DNA of 64,000 bases from Comamonadaceae bacterium (lineage in GTDB: Bacteria; Pseudomonadota; Gammaproteobacteria; Burkholderiales; Burkholderiaceae_C), in contig JAIYAR010000009.1 in the NCBI GenBank assembly GCA_027488985.1, positions 62,001 to 126,000 of the forward strand, in the 5' to 3' direction. Under the pieces are notes generated by a model. It was not told the origin of the DNA, did no database searches, and saw nothing but the letters and a program-made list of their open reading frames with translations. Positions 37,766 to 49,838 of this stretch are shown here, one piece after another (the first letter of the stretch is position 1; every line of letters begins with the position of its first letter). Made by a program: the position numbers and the translations under genes.

Positions 37766-38629
37766 ATGAAAACACCAGAAGCCCTGACCCTCACCACCCA
37801 AGACGGCTACGCATTACAGGTCCTGCGCTACCCCGCAACAGGCCCGGTGCGTGGGCATTTGGTGGTCGCGGGCGCGACCGGTGTGCCGCAGCTGTTTTAC
37901 AAAAACTTCGCGCTCTTTGCCGCACAACAGGGCTACACCACCCTCACGGTGGATTACCGCGGCATTGGTCTCTCCAAACCCGCCGAGCTGCGCGGCTTTG
38001 AGATGGACTACCTGGATTGGGCTTTTCACGATGTTGCGACCGCAGTGGACGCGATGGCTCAAGACACCGTTCCCCTTTTCATGGTGGGACACTCGTTCGG
38101 CGGCCATGCGTTTGGACTGCTCCCCAACCACGACAAGGTCGCGCGGTTTTATACCTTTGCCACCGGGGCGGGCTGGCACGGCTGGATGCCGCGCGCCGAG
38201 CAATTCAAAGTGCTGCTGATGTGGCACGTGATCGGCCCGCTGCTCATCCGCTGGAAGGGCTATCTGGCCTGGAGCAAGCTCCAGATGGGCGAGGACTTGC
38301 CAATGGGCGTTTACCGGGACTGGAAGCGCTGGTGCCAGTTTCCGCGCTACTTCTTTGACGACCCCGGCATGCCGCATGTGGCCGGTTTGTTCGGGCGGGT
38401 GCGCACCCCCATCATCGCGGCCAATGCGACCGACGACCTCTGGGCGCCACCCGCTTCACGCGATGCCTTCATGGCCGCCTACAGCAACACCACGGTGCGC
38501 AGGGTGGACATTCACCCTGGTCAACAGGGCATGGGGCCGATTGGCCATATGGGTTACTTTCGCAGGCAGGCGCAGCCCTTGTGGAACGACGTGCTGACTT
38601 GGTTCGGCGAGCATCAGCCAGCTCGCTGA
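37766..38629 (+). CDS. Alpha/beta hydrolase
   Basis: Serine hydrolase-like protein of 287 residues. The nucleophile elbow is VGHSFGGHAFG, preceded by the strand LTVDYRGIGLS, and an Asp in ANATDDLWAP and a His in GHMGYFRRQ complete a plausible catalytic triad. The pattern is that of a family of predicted hydrolases next to lipid genes, but the substrate is unknown. It starts directly after the ETF-QO terminator and converges on plsC with 2 bp between stops. Confidence 0.8.
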   Translation: MKTPEALTLTTQDGYALQVLRYPATGPVRGHLVVAGATGVPQLFYKNFALFAAQQGYTTLTVDYRGIGLSKPAELRGFEMDYLDWAFHDVATAVDAMAQDTVPLFMVGHSFGGHAFGLLPNHDKVARFYTFATGAGWHGWMPRAEQFKVLLMWHVIGPLLIRWKGYLAWSKLQMGEDLPMGVYRDWKRWCQFPRYFFDDPGMPHVAGLFGRVRTPIIAANATDDLWAPPASRDAFMAAYSNTTVRRVDIHPGQQGMGPIGHMGYFRRQAQPLWNDVLTWFGEHQPAR

Positions 38630-38631
38630 AT

Positions 38632-39354
38632 TCACAGGGCAGCGGCGCGGGCGTCCAGCTCGGCGATACAAGCTTCCATTCGCGACCGGCACAGGTCCAT
38701 CAAGGCGGGCATGTCGTCCAGCGTCATGCCGGTAGTGGGAATGGGCTCCAGCGTCTTGATGATGATGTTGCCGCTGTTCCAGCGGTTCAGGCGCATGGAG
38801 CTTTTGTAGTTGCTGCAACACAGCGGCACGATGGGTACGCCGGCGTTGATGGCCATCTGGAATGCGCCTTTCTTGAAGGGCAGCAAACCCTTGCCGAGGT
38901 TACGGGTACCTTCGGCAAACACCCAGATCGAGGTGTCTTGTTCCTGCATGACCTTGGTGGTGTGCAGCATGGCGGCTTTGGCCTTCACGGCATTGCCACG
39001 GTCGATCAGGATGTTGCCGGCCAGCCAGTAGATCTGGCCGAAAAAGGGAATCCACTTCAGGCTCTTCTTGCCTAGCGACACCGTGCGGCGCGGTACGGAA
39101 CAGCCCAACACAAACAAGTCCCAGTTGGACTGGTGGTTGGCCACCACGACAAAAGGGTTGGGCTGGGATTGAAAGTCTGCTGTCTCCAGCCGCATCTTCA
39201 GGCCCAGTATCTTCAGCGCCGGGACTGAAAACGTGTATCCGGAGAGCCGCGAATTATCGGGATTGAAAGGCCGCGAAAAACAGATCAGCAGGTTGACCAC
39301 TGAGGCCAACAAAAACTGGATGCTGATCAGCACCAGCCGTAAAAGATAGAGCAT
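38632..39354 (-). CDS. plsC: 1-acyl-sn-glycerol-3-phosphate acyltransferase (PlsC family)
   Basis: Adds the second acyl chain to lysophosphatidic acid at the inner membrane. The 240-residue form has an N-terminal hydrophobic helix (LYLLRLVLISIQFLLAS), the acyltransferase block I NHQSNWD (His and Asp of HX4D), block III FAEGTRNLGKG, and block IV GVPIVPLCC. The frame is open to ATG 39415-39417, which adds 21 residues; I prefer the second Met from the position of the first helix, without a clear ribosome site for either. It is divergent from the glycine riboswitch of gcvT. Confidence 0.85.
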   Translation of the reverse strand: MLYLLRLVLISIQFLLASVVNLLICFSRPFNPDNSRLSGYTFSVPALKILGLKMRLETADFQSQPNPFVVVANHQSNWDLFVLGCSVPRRTVSLGKKSLKWIPFFGQIYWLAGNILIDRGNAVKAKAAMLHTTKVMQEQDTSIWVFAEGTRNLGKGLLPFKKGAFQMAINAGVPIVPLCCSNYKSSMRLNRWNSGNIIIKTLEPIPTTGMTLDDMPALMDLCRSRMEACIAELDARAAAL

Positions 39355-39436
39355 GCGAAGTAGGTGAAATTTGGCAAATGCCTGCCGAATGGTAACAAGT
39401 AGCGTCCCGATGACCATGGCTGGTTTAGAATCCCAC

Positions 39437-39685
39437 CCGTTCAGGAGAGAGCCCTTTTACGGGGCCGCCGAAGGCGCAGGACGGCTGATTGCAGCGGTCT
39501 GAACGCTCAGGCAAAAGGACTGACAAGTGCTGGCCATGCATGCATAGCCAGCAACACCCCACTGGAGAGAGTTTGCACCGCACAGCGGCTAGCAAACCAC
39601 CGAAGGAGCAACCCGCAGTCTGCGCACATCCCATCGTGCACGCAGGCCCGGCGAATCTCTCAGGTAAAGCGGACAGCGGGGGCAG
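39437..39685 (+). promoter_or_regulatory. Tandem glycine riboswitch upstream of gcvT
   Basis: Two glycine aptamers in tandem. Aptamer 1 (about 39437-39526) has GGAGAGAGCCC, CCGCCGAAGGCGC and CTGAACGCTCAGGCAAAAGG. Aptamer 2 (about 39560-39682) has CTGGAGAGAGTTTG, ACCGAAGGAGCAACCC and GAATCTCTCAGGTAAAGCGG then ACAGCGGGGG. The rest up to gcvT is an expression platform with two strong hairpins (39688-39717 and 39733-39749). The family usually switches genes on when glycine is high. Nothing else is coded between 39418 and 39768. Confidence 0.96.
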
Positions 39686-39687
39686 CT

Positions 39688-39749
39688 CCGGATGAGCGCA
39701 AATGTGCGTGCATCCGGGTTTGGATTGCCCCTCCGGCGCCTTGCGCCGG
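39688..39749 (+). promoter_or_regulatory. Expression-platform hairpins of the gcvT riboswitch
   Basis: CCGGATG (39688-39694) pairs with CATCCGG (39711-39717). CCGGCGC (39733-39739) pairs with GCGCCGG (39743-39749). Neither is followed by a T-run, so control is probably at translation or through alternative pairing rather than by a simple terminator. Confidence 0.6.
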
Positions 39750-39768
39750 GATTGTTTGGATCGCCGCC

Positions 39769-40929
39769 ATGTCCGCTTCTGACACAACCTTGTTGACCAC
39801 ACCGCTCAATGCACTGCACATAGAGTTGGGCGCCCGCATGGTTCCGTTCGCCGGTTACTCCATGCCGGTTCAGTACCCCGCAGGTCTGATGGCCGAACAC
39901 CACCACACCCGCAAAGCCGCCGGCCTGTTTGACGTGTCCCACATGGGCCAGCTGCGACTGAGCGGCCCGGACGCCTGCGCGGCGTTTGAGAGCCTGATGC
40001 CGGTAGACGTGATCGACCTGCCCGTGGGCAAACAACGCTACGGCCTGTTGCTGACCGAAGAAGGCACCATCATCGATGACCTGATGTTCTTCAAGAAGGC
40101 GCAGAACGAACTCTTCGTCATCGTCAACGGTGCCTGCAAGGCGGGGGATATCGCCCACATCCAAGCCCGGATTGGCAGCCGCTGCCAGGTCACCCCCCTG
40201 CCCGAATACGCACTGCTGGCCCTCCAAGGCCCCCAGGCGGTGACGGCGCTGGCCCGCTCGGCGCCCGGCGTGGAAAAGCTGGTGTTCATGACCGGTGGAG
40301 ACTTCACGGTCGACACCGGCACCCAAAAAATTGACGTGTTCCTCACACGTAGCGGGTACACCGGCGAAGACGGGTTCGAAATCTCGGTCCACAACGATCA
40401 TGCCGAAGCCCTGGCCCGCGCACTCTTGGCACAGCCCGAAGTGCAGCCTATTGGCCTGGGCGCCCGCAACTCCCTGCGCCTGGAAGCGGGCCTGTGCCTG
40501 TATGGCAACGACATTGACACCAGCACCACACCGGTCCAAGCCAGCCTGAACTGGGCCATCCAAAAGGTGCGCCGCACCGGTGGTGCACGCGAAGGCGGCT
40601 TCCCCGGCGCTACAAAAATCCTAGCTGCTCTCGCAGATTCTACGAGCGCCAGCGGCACAGAAGGCACCAAAAAGCGGGTGGGCTTGGTTGCGCAGGAGCG
40701 CATTCCGGTGCGCGAGCACACCGAGCTGCAAGACGCCGCGGGCAACCGTATCGGCGAAGTCACCAGCGGTCTGCTCGGCCCCAGCATTAATCAGTGCGTA
40801 GCCATGGGCTACATCGACGCTTCGCTGGCGGCTTTGGGCACCCCGGTGGTGGCCATAGTCCGCGGCAAGCCGGTACCCATGGTGGTGAGCGCCATGCCCT
40901 TTGTGCCCACGAACTACTACCGCGGCTGA
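39769..40929 (+). CDS. gcvT: Glycine cleavage system T protein (aminomethyltransferase)
   Basis: Releases ammonia from the aminomethyl-lipoyl H protein and makes 5,10-methylene-tetrahydrofolate. The 386 residues show HxxxxxxAGLFDVSHMGQ (HHTRKAAGLFDVSHMGQLRL), the folate-binding ANDxxxW-equivalent region, SGYTGEDGFEISV and GARNSLRLEAGLCLYGNDI. Around residues 282-299, LAALADSTSASGTEGTKK is an insertion compared with other GcvT proteins as I remember them, and it is encoded by a copy of the dispersed repeat. The start ATG is the first after the riboswitch. Confidence 0.96.
   Translation: MSASDTTLLTTPLNALHIELGARMVPFAGYSMPVQYPAGLMAEHHHTRKAAGLFDVSHMGQLRLSGPDACAAFESLMPVDVIDLPVGKQRYGLLLTEEGTIIDDLMFFKKAQNELFVIVNGACKAGDIAHIQARIGSRCQVTPLPEYALLALQGPQAVTALARSAPGVEKLVFMTGGDFTVDTGTQKIDVFLTRSGYTGEDGFEISVHNDHAEALARALLAQPEVQPIGLGARNSLRLEAGLCLYGNDIDTSTTPVQASLNWAIQKVRRTGGAREGGFPGATKILAALADSTSASGTEGTKKRVGLVAQERIPVREHTELQDAAGNRIGEVTSGLLGPSINQCVAMGYIDASLAALGTPVVAIVRGKPVPMVVSAMPFVPTNYYRG
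40609..40665 (+). repeat. Dispersed repeat inserted in gcvT
   Basis: CTACAAAAATCCTAGCTGCT followed by CTCGCAGATTCTACGAGCGC. It matches the family over about 40 bases and lies in frame near codon 281-299 of gcvT. Confidence 0.8.
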
Positions 40930-40946
40930 TCCAAGGCATCTTGGAG

Positions 40947-40994
40947 CTGGAAACTGCAGATTCAGCCGCTACAGTGGCGTCTGGCAGGTTCCAG
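40947..40994 (+). other. Imperfect hairpin between gcvT and gcvH
   Basis: CTGGAAACTGC (40947-40957) and GCAGGTTCCAG (40984-40994) pair with one mismatch around a 26-base loop. No T-run follows. Confidence 0.4.
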
Positions 40995-41050
40995 TTCCGG
41001 TGGTTCAACCCCTTACCGCAAACCCTAATCTTTAGTTTCAGGAGAACGTT

Positions 41051-41422
41051 ATGTCTATCAAATACACAGCCGATCACGAATGGCTCCAGGTCGAAGGCGA
41101 TATCGCCACCGTCGGCATCACCCACCACGCGCAGGATGCGCTGGGCGACGTGGTGTTTGTGGATCTGCCCGCCGTGGGCGCCAGCATTGACGCCAAGGCC
41201 GTGGCCGGCGTGGTCGAGTCCGTGAAGGCGGCTGCCGACGTGTACATGCCCGTGACCGGCGAGATCACCGAAGTCAACGAAGCCCTGCGCGATGACCCTT
41301 CGCTGGCCAATACCGACCCGCTGGGTGCCGGCTGGTTCTTCAAGGTCAAGCTGTCCAACCCGGCCGAACTCGAAGGCCTGATGGACGAAACCAGCTACAC
41401 CGCTTTCGCCGCCAACGCTTAA
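41051..41422 (+). CDS. gcvH: Glycine cleavage system H protein
   Basis: Lipoylated shuttle protein of the glycine cleavage system. The 123 residues have the lipoyl-lysine motif ESVKAAADVYMP (Lys about 58) and GAGWFFKVKLSNPAEL. It is 121 bp after gcvT, with a good AGGAG ribosome site. Confidence 0.98.
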   Translation: MSIKYTADHEWLQVEGDIATVGITHHAQDALGDVVFVDLPAVGASIDAKAVAGVVESVKAAADVYMPVTGEITEVNEALRDDPSLANTDPLGAGWFFKVKLSNPAELEGLMDETSYTAFAANA

Positions 41423-41427
41423 AGCCG

Positions 41428-41450
41428 CTTTGCAGGCTCAGCCTGCAAAG
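41428..41450 (+). other. Perfect 10-bp hairpin between gcvH and gcvP
   Basis: CTTTGCAGGC (41428-41437) and GCCTGCAAAG (41441-41450) pair exactly around TCA. A C-rich sequence follows instead of T residues, so a role in mRNA processing or stability is more likely than termination. Confidence 0.7.
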
Positions 41451-41521
41451 TCCCCGGGAGCCCGCCCTGAACCAGCAGGCTACCCGTTTGTGTGAACTGC
41501 CCACCACCGAACGCCACCGCC

Positions 41522-44446
<2,925 letters not shown>

Positions 44447-44509
44447 AGGAAGTTCTCACACCACTGAACTTGCTTTTCAGGGCGGCTGTGCATTGCATGC
44501 CGCCGCCCT

Positions 44510-44528
44510 TGCCGGGCTAGCCCCGGCA
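44510..44528 (+). other. Hairpin before the second glycine riboswitch
   Basis: TGCCGGG (44510-44516) pairs with CCCGGCA (44522-44528). It follows the end of gcvP and touches the first stem of the riboswitch, so it could end gcvP transcripts or compete with the P1 stem. Confidence 0.45.
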
Positions 44529-44728
44529 TCGCAGCGGGAGAGCCTGCCGCCCACCCGGGCAGCAGCGCCGAAGGAGCAACCACCCCGGAAACTCTCAGGC
44601 ACCCAGGACCGCTGCGATCGTTTGCACTCTGAAGAGCTGCCGCGCATTTGTCCGCCGGCACACCGCAGGAGCAAGCCGGCTGCCCACCAGGCAGCGGGTG
44701 AATCTCTCAGGTCTCAAACAGAGGGGGC
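44528..44728 (+). promoter_or_regulatory. Second tandem glycine riboswitch, upstream of dadA-like gene
   Basis: Aptamer 1 (44528-44618) is closed by a perfect 10-bp P1, ATCGCAGCGG with CCGCTGCGAT, and contains GGGAGAGCC, GCGCCGAAGGAGCAACC and AACTCTCAGGCACCCAGGAC. Aptamer 2 (44627-44728) is closed by CTCTG/CAGAG and has GAAGAGC, CGCAGGAGCAAGC and GAATCTCTCAGGTCTC then AACAGAGGGGG. The remainder of the 344-bp gap between gcvP and the flavoenzyme is expression platform. Confidence 0.94.
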
Positions 44729-44730
44729 TC

Positions 44731-44754
44731 GCCTGGCACACAGTGTGCACAGGC
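44731..44754 (+). promoter_or_regulatory. Expression-platform hairpin of the second riboswitch
   Basis: GCCTG and CAGGC flank the inner stem GCACA/TGTGC. No T-run follows; the ribosome site GAGAGAG of the next gene lies 30 bp downstream. Confidence 0.5.
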
Positions 44755-44790
44755 GTGTTCCCTTGTTTGCGACACACAGAGAGAGCTCAC

Positions 44791-46014
44791 ATGAAACACA
44801 TTGCCATCATCGGCGGCGGCATCACCGGCGTTACCAGCGCCTACACCCTGGCCAAGGCCGGCTACAAGGTCACCCTGATCGAGAAAAACCGCTACGCGGG
44901 CATGGAAACGTCCTATGCCAACGGCGGCCAGCTCTCGGCCTCGAACGCCGAGGTCTGGACCCACCCCAGCACACTCGTGAAGGGGCTGAAGTGGATGTTC
45001 ACCAAGGACGCGCCCTTGCTCATGAACCCTGCCCCCACCTGGCACAAGCTGAGCTGGATGACCGAGTTTGTGGCCTCCATCCCCAAATACCGCGAGAACA
45101 CCGAAGCCACCACCCGCCTGGCCATTGCAGCACGCGAACACCTGTTTGCCTGGGCGCAGGCGGAGGGCATTGACTTCGACCACCAGCGCAAAGGCATCCT
45201 GCACATCTACCGTAACAAGGCAGGTTTTGAGCACGCGGGCAAGGTTTCCACCATGCTGGCAGCCGGTGGCCTCTCGCGCCGCACCGTCACACCTGAAGAA
45301 ATGCGCGCCATCGAGCCCACCCTTCAAGGCACCTACTACGGCGGCTACTACACCGAGAGCGACTCCACCGGCGACATCCACAAGTTCACCCACGGCCTGT
45401 CCCAGGCCTGCGCGCGCTTGGGCGTAACCACGCTTTACGGCCACCAGGTGGCCAGCGCCAGCACCGACGGCACGGTAGCCACCCTCGAGCTGCAACACGA
45501 AGGCAGCACTGAGACCCGCAGGTTTGACGGCGTGGTGGTGTGCGCCGGTGTGCACGGCCGTGGCATTGCCGCACAACTGGGCGACCGGCTGAACATCTAT
45601 CCGGTCAAGGGCTACTCCATCACTGTGCAACTGAACGACGAAGCCAGCCAACAAGCCGCCCCTTGGGTCAGCCTGCTGGACGACGAGACCAAGCTGGTCA
45701 CCAGCCGTCTCGGGGCAGACCGCTTCCGCGTGGCGGGCACCGCCGAGTACAACGGCATTGACTACGACATCCGCGCTGACCGCATCCGCCCCCTGATCGC
45801 ATGGGTCAACCAGCTCTTCCCTGGTGTGAACACCCGCCGCTGCGAACCCTGGGCCGGCCTGCGCCCCATGATGCCGAACATGATGCCCCGCGTCGGCCGC
45901 GGCAAGCGCAACAACGTGTTCTACAACACCGGCCACGGCCACTTGGGCTGGACGCTCTCGGCCATCACCGCCCACCAGTTGGCAGGGGATGTGCACCAGC
46001 AGCTGCCGGCCTGA
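44791..46014 (+). CDS. dadA: DadA-family D-amino acid dehydrogenase, glycine-riboswitch controlled
   Basis: FAD-dependent oxidoreductase of 407 residues, closer to D-amino acid dehydrogenase small subunit than the gene at 24022. The FAD motif is IAIIGGGITGVTSAYTLAKA, followed by SYANGGQLSASNAEVW as in DadA, and near the C terminus YNTGHGHLGWTLSAITAHQL. ATG at 44791 is preceded by GAGAGAG; the open frame upstream lies in the riboswitch. Placement behind a glycine riboswitch and before sdaA suggests it oxidises glycine or another small amino acid when glycine is high; that is inference. Confidence 0.88.
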   Translation: MKHIAIIGGGITGVTSAYTLAKAGYKVTLIEKNRYAGMETSYANGGQLSASNAEVWTHPSTLVKGLKWMFTKDAPLLMNPAPTWHKLSWMTEFVASIPKYRENTEATTRLAIAAREHLFAWAQAEGIDFDHQRKGILHIYRNKAGFEHAGKVSTMLAAGGLSRRTVTPEEMRAIEPTLQGTYYGGYYTESDSTGDIHKFTHGLSQACARLGVTTLYGHQVASASTDGTVATLELQHEGSTETRRFDGVVVCAGVHGRGIAAQLGDRLNIYPVKGYSITVQLNDEASQQAAPWVSLLDDETKLVTSRLGADRFRVAGTAEYNGIDYDIRADRIRPLIAWVNQLFPGVNTRRCEPWAGLRPMMPNMMPRVGRGKRNNVFYNTGHGHLGWTLSAITAHQLAGDVHQQLPA

Positions 46015-46047
46015 TCTACCATTTCCCATCGCCCTTAGGAAACCACC

Positions 46048-47436
<1,389 letters not shown>

Positions 47437-47498
47437 TCAGCATCGTCCGAGCGCCTTGGCGAAGGCACAATTCCTGTTTACTTCAGGGGAGTCGGGTC

Positions 47499-48059
47499 AT
47501 GCTCAAAAGTGCGTTGTTTGCTTTAACGATCACTGCTGTTTTGACAGGCTGTGCAGGCCTGCCGAACAACGCACCCGGCGGGTCTGTGGGGGTGGACGGC
47601 GTAGCGTGCGTAGGCACCCCGCAGGCACCTGCGCAAGGCGTACAGGCCTCCGACAACCCGGCCCTGCTGGCCATGGCCCGACTGCCCAGCGACAAGGGCG
47701 GTGTTTGCGAGGCCAAAGTGCTGGCAGTCACCGCACCGGTAGTGCTGTACCGGGTGTTTGATGCTGACAAGCCCTATACCCAATGGGGTGGCTGGTGGTC
47801 TCTGCAGCCGCCTTCGGGCACCAAAGCGCAGTACCGCGCGGACAACGCCATCTGCCCGGAATGGAGCCCTTTGAACAAAGTGGTGTCCTGCCAGGTGCGC
47901 CCCGGCACTCAGCTGGTGATTGGCACTACCCAAAGCGCGCAGTGTGCCGATGGCAGCATCTACCCCAAGACGGCGCAAACCCAAGTGTTTGTGCCCAACG
48001 ACAGCCGAGCCGGCATCGTGCATGTGGGCGCGTGCAGCGCGTTGAACGACTGGCCTTGA
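47499..48059 (+). CDS. Putative lipoprotein, cysteine-rich, unknown function
   Basis: 186 residues, not recognised. The first 18 residues form a lipoprotein signal with lipobox LTGC (Cys18). The mature part has six further cysteines (in VACVG, GVCEA, AICPE, VSCQV, AQCAD and GACSA), as for a periplasmic protein with disulfides, and a WGGWWSLQPP segment. A GGGGAG ribosome site precedes ATG 47499. It follows sdaA by 62 bp; co-transcription is possible. Confidence 0.7.
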   Translation: MLKSALFALTITAVLTGCAGLPNNAPGGSVGVDGVACVGTPQAPAQGVQASDNPALLAMARLPSDKGGVCEAKVLAVTAPVVLYRVFDADKPYTQWGGWWSLQPPSGTKAQYRADNAICPEWSPLNKVVSCQVRPGTQLVIGTTQSAQCADGSIYPKTAQTQVFVPNDSRAGIVHVGACSALNDWP

Positions 48060-48068
48060 GGCTAGTGC

Positions 48069-48752
48069 TCACGCCAACGCGTTGCGTACGATGGCGGCGC
48101 GCAGGCGGGTCAGCTCTTCAACGCCGAGTATGTCGCGCAACTGCGCCACGACGCGGCTGACGGCGGCCACATCGGTGATGGGTTCGCCTTCCCATTCGGT
48201 GCCCATGTGCTCGGTGCCTAGCACTTCGGCGAACTGGCGGTAGGTTTCTGTCATGCGCTGCACACTGCCCTCGCCCTCGGGGAACAAGCGCTCGGCGCGA
48301 TCGTTGGCGCCTATGCGGCGCAATGCCCGCTCAAAGGGTTCCAGTCGGGCCTCCACATCGCGGGTGATCCAGAGTACATATTTCTGCTTGATCTGCAGCA
48401 GGCGGTCTGAGTGGTCGAGGGCTTCCTGCGTGGGGCCTTCGCGGAACAGGGTGCGCAGCGCGGACAAGACCTCGGCCACATATTCCTCACAAAAGGCCAC
48501 GTGCTTGTCAAAGGCGGTAGACGCCATGTGCGATCCCGCCGCGAGTGAAAAGCGCTGCTGGGATTCAGCGACTTGGTTCTCCTGCTGGCGCTTGGCCTGC
48601 TCGCGCAGGATGTCCACCACCACCGCCGACAGCGCACCGAAGATGGGCACGGCTGCAAGCGTTTGCACCAGCTCGCCGTGCGGCAGCAACAGCACGGCGC
48701 CCAGCGCGACGAGGATGACGGCCAACAGAACCAGAATGTGTTTGCGTTGCAT
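48069..48752 (-). CDS. Unknown membrane protein with two N-terminal helices
   Basis: 227 residues, not recognised. Two hydrophobic helices (about 5-23 and 28-49) are followed by a charged, mostly helical cytoplasmic part with heptad-like stretches (AKRQQENQVAESQQRFS, then helices to the C terminus). No enzyme motif is visible. It converges on the lipoprotein gene with a 9-bp gap. Confidence 0.65.
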   Translation of the reverse strand: MQRKHILVLLAVILVALGAVLLLPHGELVQTLAAVPIFGALSAVVVDILREQAKRQQENQVAESQQRFSLAAGSHMASTAFDKHVAFCEEYVAEVLSALRTLFREGPTQEALDHSDRLLQIKQKYVLWITRDVEARLEPFERALRRIGANDRAERLFPEGEGSVQRMTETYRQFAEVLGTEHMGTEWEGEPITDVAAVSRVVAQLRDILGVEELTRLRAAIVRNALA

Positions 48753-48825
48753 ACGAGCAGGGGGCGAGCTTTACCAAAGCACGACTGTAGCGCGACCGCG
48801 CTGAGGTTTAACCCACTTGCAAAGT

Positions 48826-48865
48826 GCTATCAATAATATAGCTACTCCCGCATATTCAATAGGCG
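48826..48865 (+). repeat. Dispersed repeat between two divergent genes
   Basis: GCTATCAATAATATAGCTAC followed by TCCCGCATATTCAATAGGCG. It is a diverged copy of the family. The surrounding 260-bp gap otherwise holds only the upstream region of the outer-membrane protein gene. Confidence 0.65.
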
Positions 48866-49012
48866 ATTGAGGCATATTCAATATATAGCCCCAGTCCCGC
48901 AAACATCTGCTTGCAAGCGCGTTACACAGCTTTACCCACGTTTTCCAAAGATGCAAACCCGCTTCACAGCCGACACGCACCATGAAGGTCCCTTCACTCA
49001 GGAACCTTATCC

Positions 49013-49606
49013 ATGAAAAAACTGTTGATCACTTCTGTTGTTCTGGGCTCTTTGTCCGCCGCCTCTGCCTTTGCAGCTGGCCCAACCCCCGGCTCGGATT
49101 TGTCCGGCTTTAGCATCGGCACCAATGCCGAGTTCTCGCGTGGCAACGTTGGCGCCACGGATGGCAGCGCGGACGGCGGCGCCTCCACTACTGCCGGCAT
49201 CAACGCCCGCTACGACTGGGCCCTGACCCCCACTTTTGCCATCGGCCTGGGCGCCAGCTACAGCACCGGCAACCACGCGTTCGGCAGCTATGCCAATGGC
49301 ACTGCCGCCACGATGAACAACCGCTACTCGCTGGATATCGTGCCCACCGTGGCCTTGTCCAACGACTATCAGTTGTTCGGCAAAATCTCGTCCATTTATG
49401 GCTCGGCCAGCTCCAGTGACGGCGTCTCCAGCAACAACGTACAAGGCGTGGGCTATGGCCTGGGCGTGCGTAAGATGCTTGACAAGAACCTCTACGTGCA
49501 GGCCGGTTACGACCTGAATCAGTATCGCGATGTGACATTCAGCAACGGCAACACCGCCAGCCTGAAAGAGAACGTTTACAGCATCGGCTTGGGCTACAAG
49601 TTCTGA
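49013..49606 (+). CDS. Small outer-membrane beta-barrel protein
   Basis: 197 residues with a signal peptide (MKKLLITSVVLGSLSAASAF, cleaved near residue 21-22) and alternating hydrophobic strands typical of an eight-stranded barrel of the OmpW/opacity class. It ends in LGYKF, the terminal Phe being the usual BAM signal. Gly/Ser/Ala-rich loops (DGSADGGAS, SSDGVSSNN) lie between strands. Specific function unknown. It stands alone with its own upstream region. Confidence 0.78.
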   Translation: MKKLLITSVVLGSLSAASAFAAGPTPGSDLSGFSIGTNAEFSRGNVGATDGSADGGASTTAGINARYDWALTPTFAIGLGASYSTGNHAFGSYANGTAATMNNRYSLDIVPTVALSNDYQLFGKISSIYGSASSSDGVSSNNVQGVGYGLGVRKMLDKNLYVQAGYDLNQYRDVTFSNGNTASLKENVYSIGLGYKF

Positions 49607-49838
49607 CACCCGTCAGGCCTTGAACTGGTCCGCGGCGCATTGAAGGTCCTGCACCCGTTCAGGGTGTTGGAATCCCCAAGGGGCAAAGGCGCCGTGAGGG
49701 TGAATTGAAAGATTCGGCCTCAGGGGGAACAGCGGGGTCTACCCGCAAGTGCGAATGCCAAGAAAAATGGCGCTGCCCTGCGCGCGCGGGCTGCACTTTG
49801 CAGACAATGGTGCTTTTGCTTCTTTGAGAAAGCCGCAC

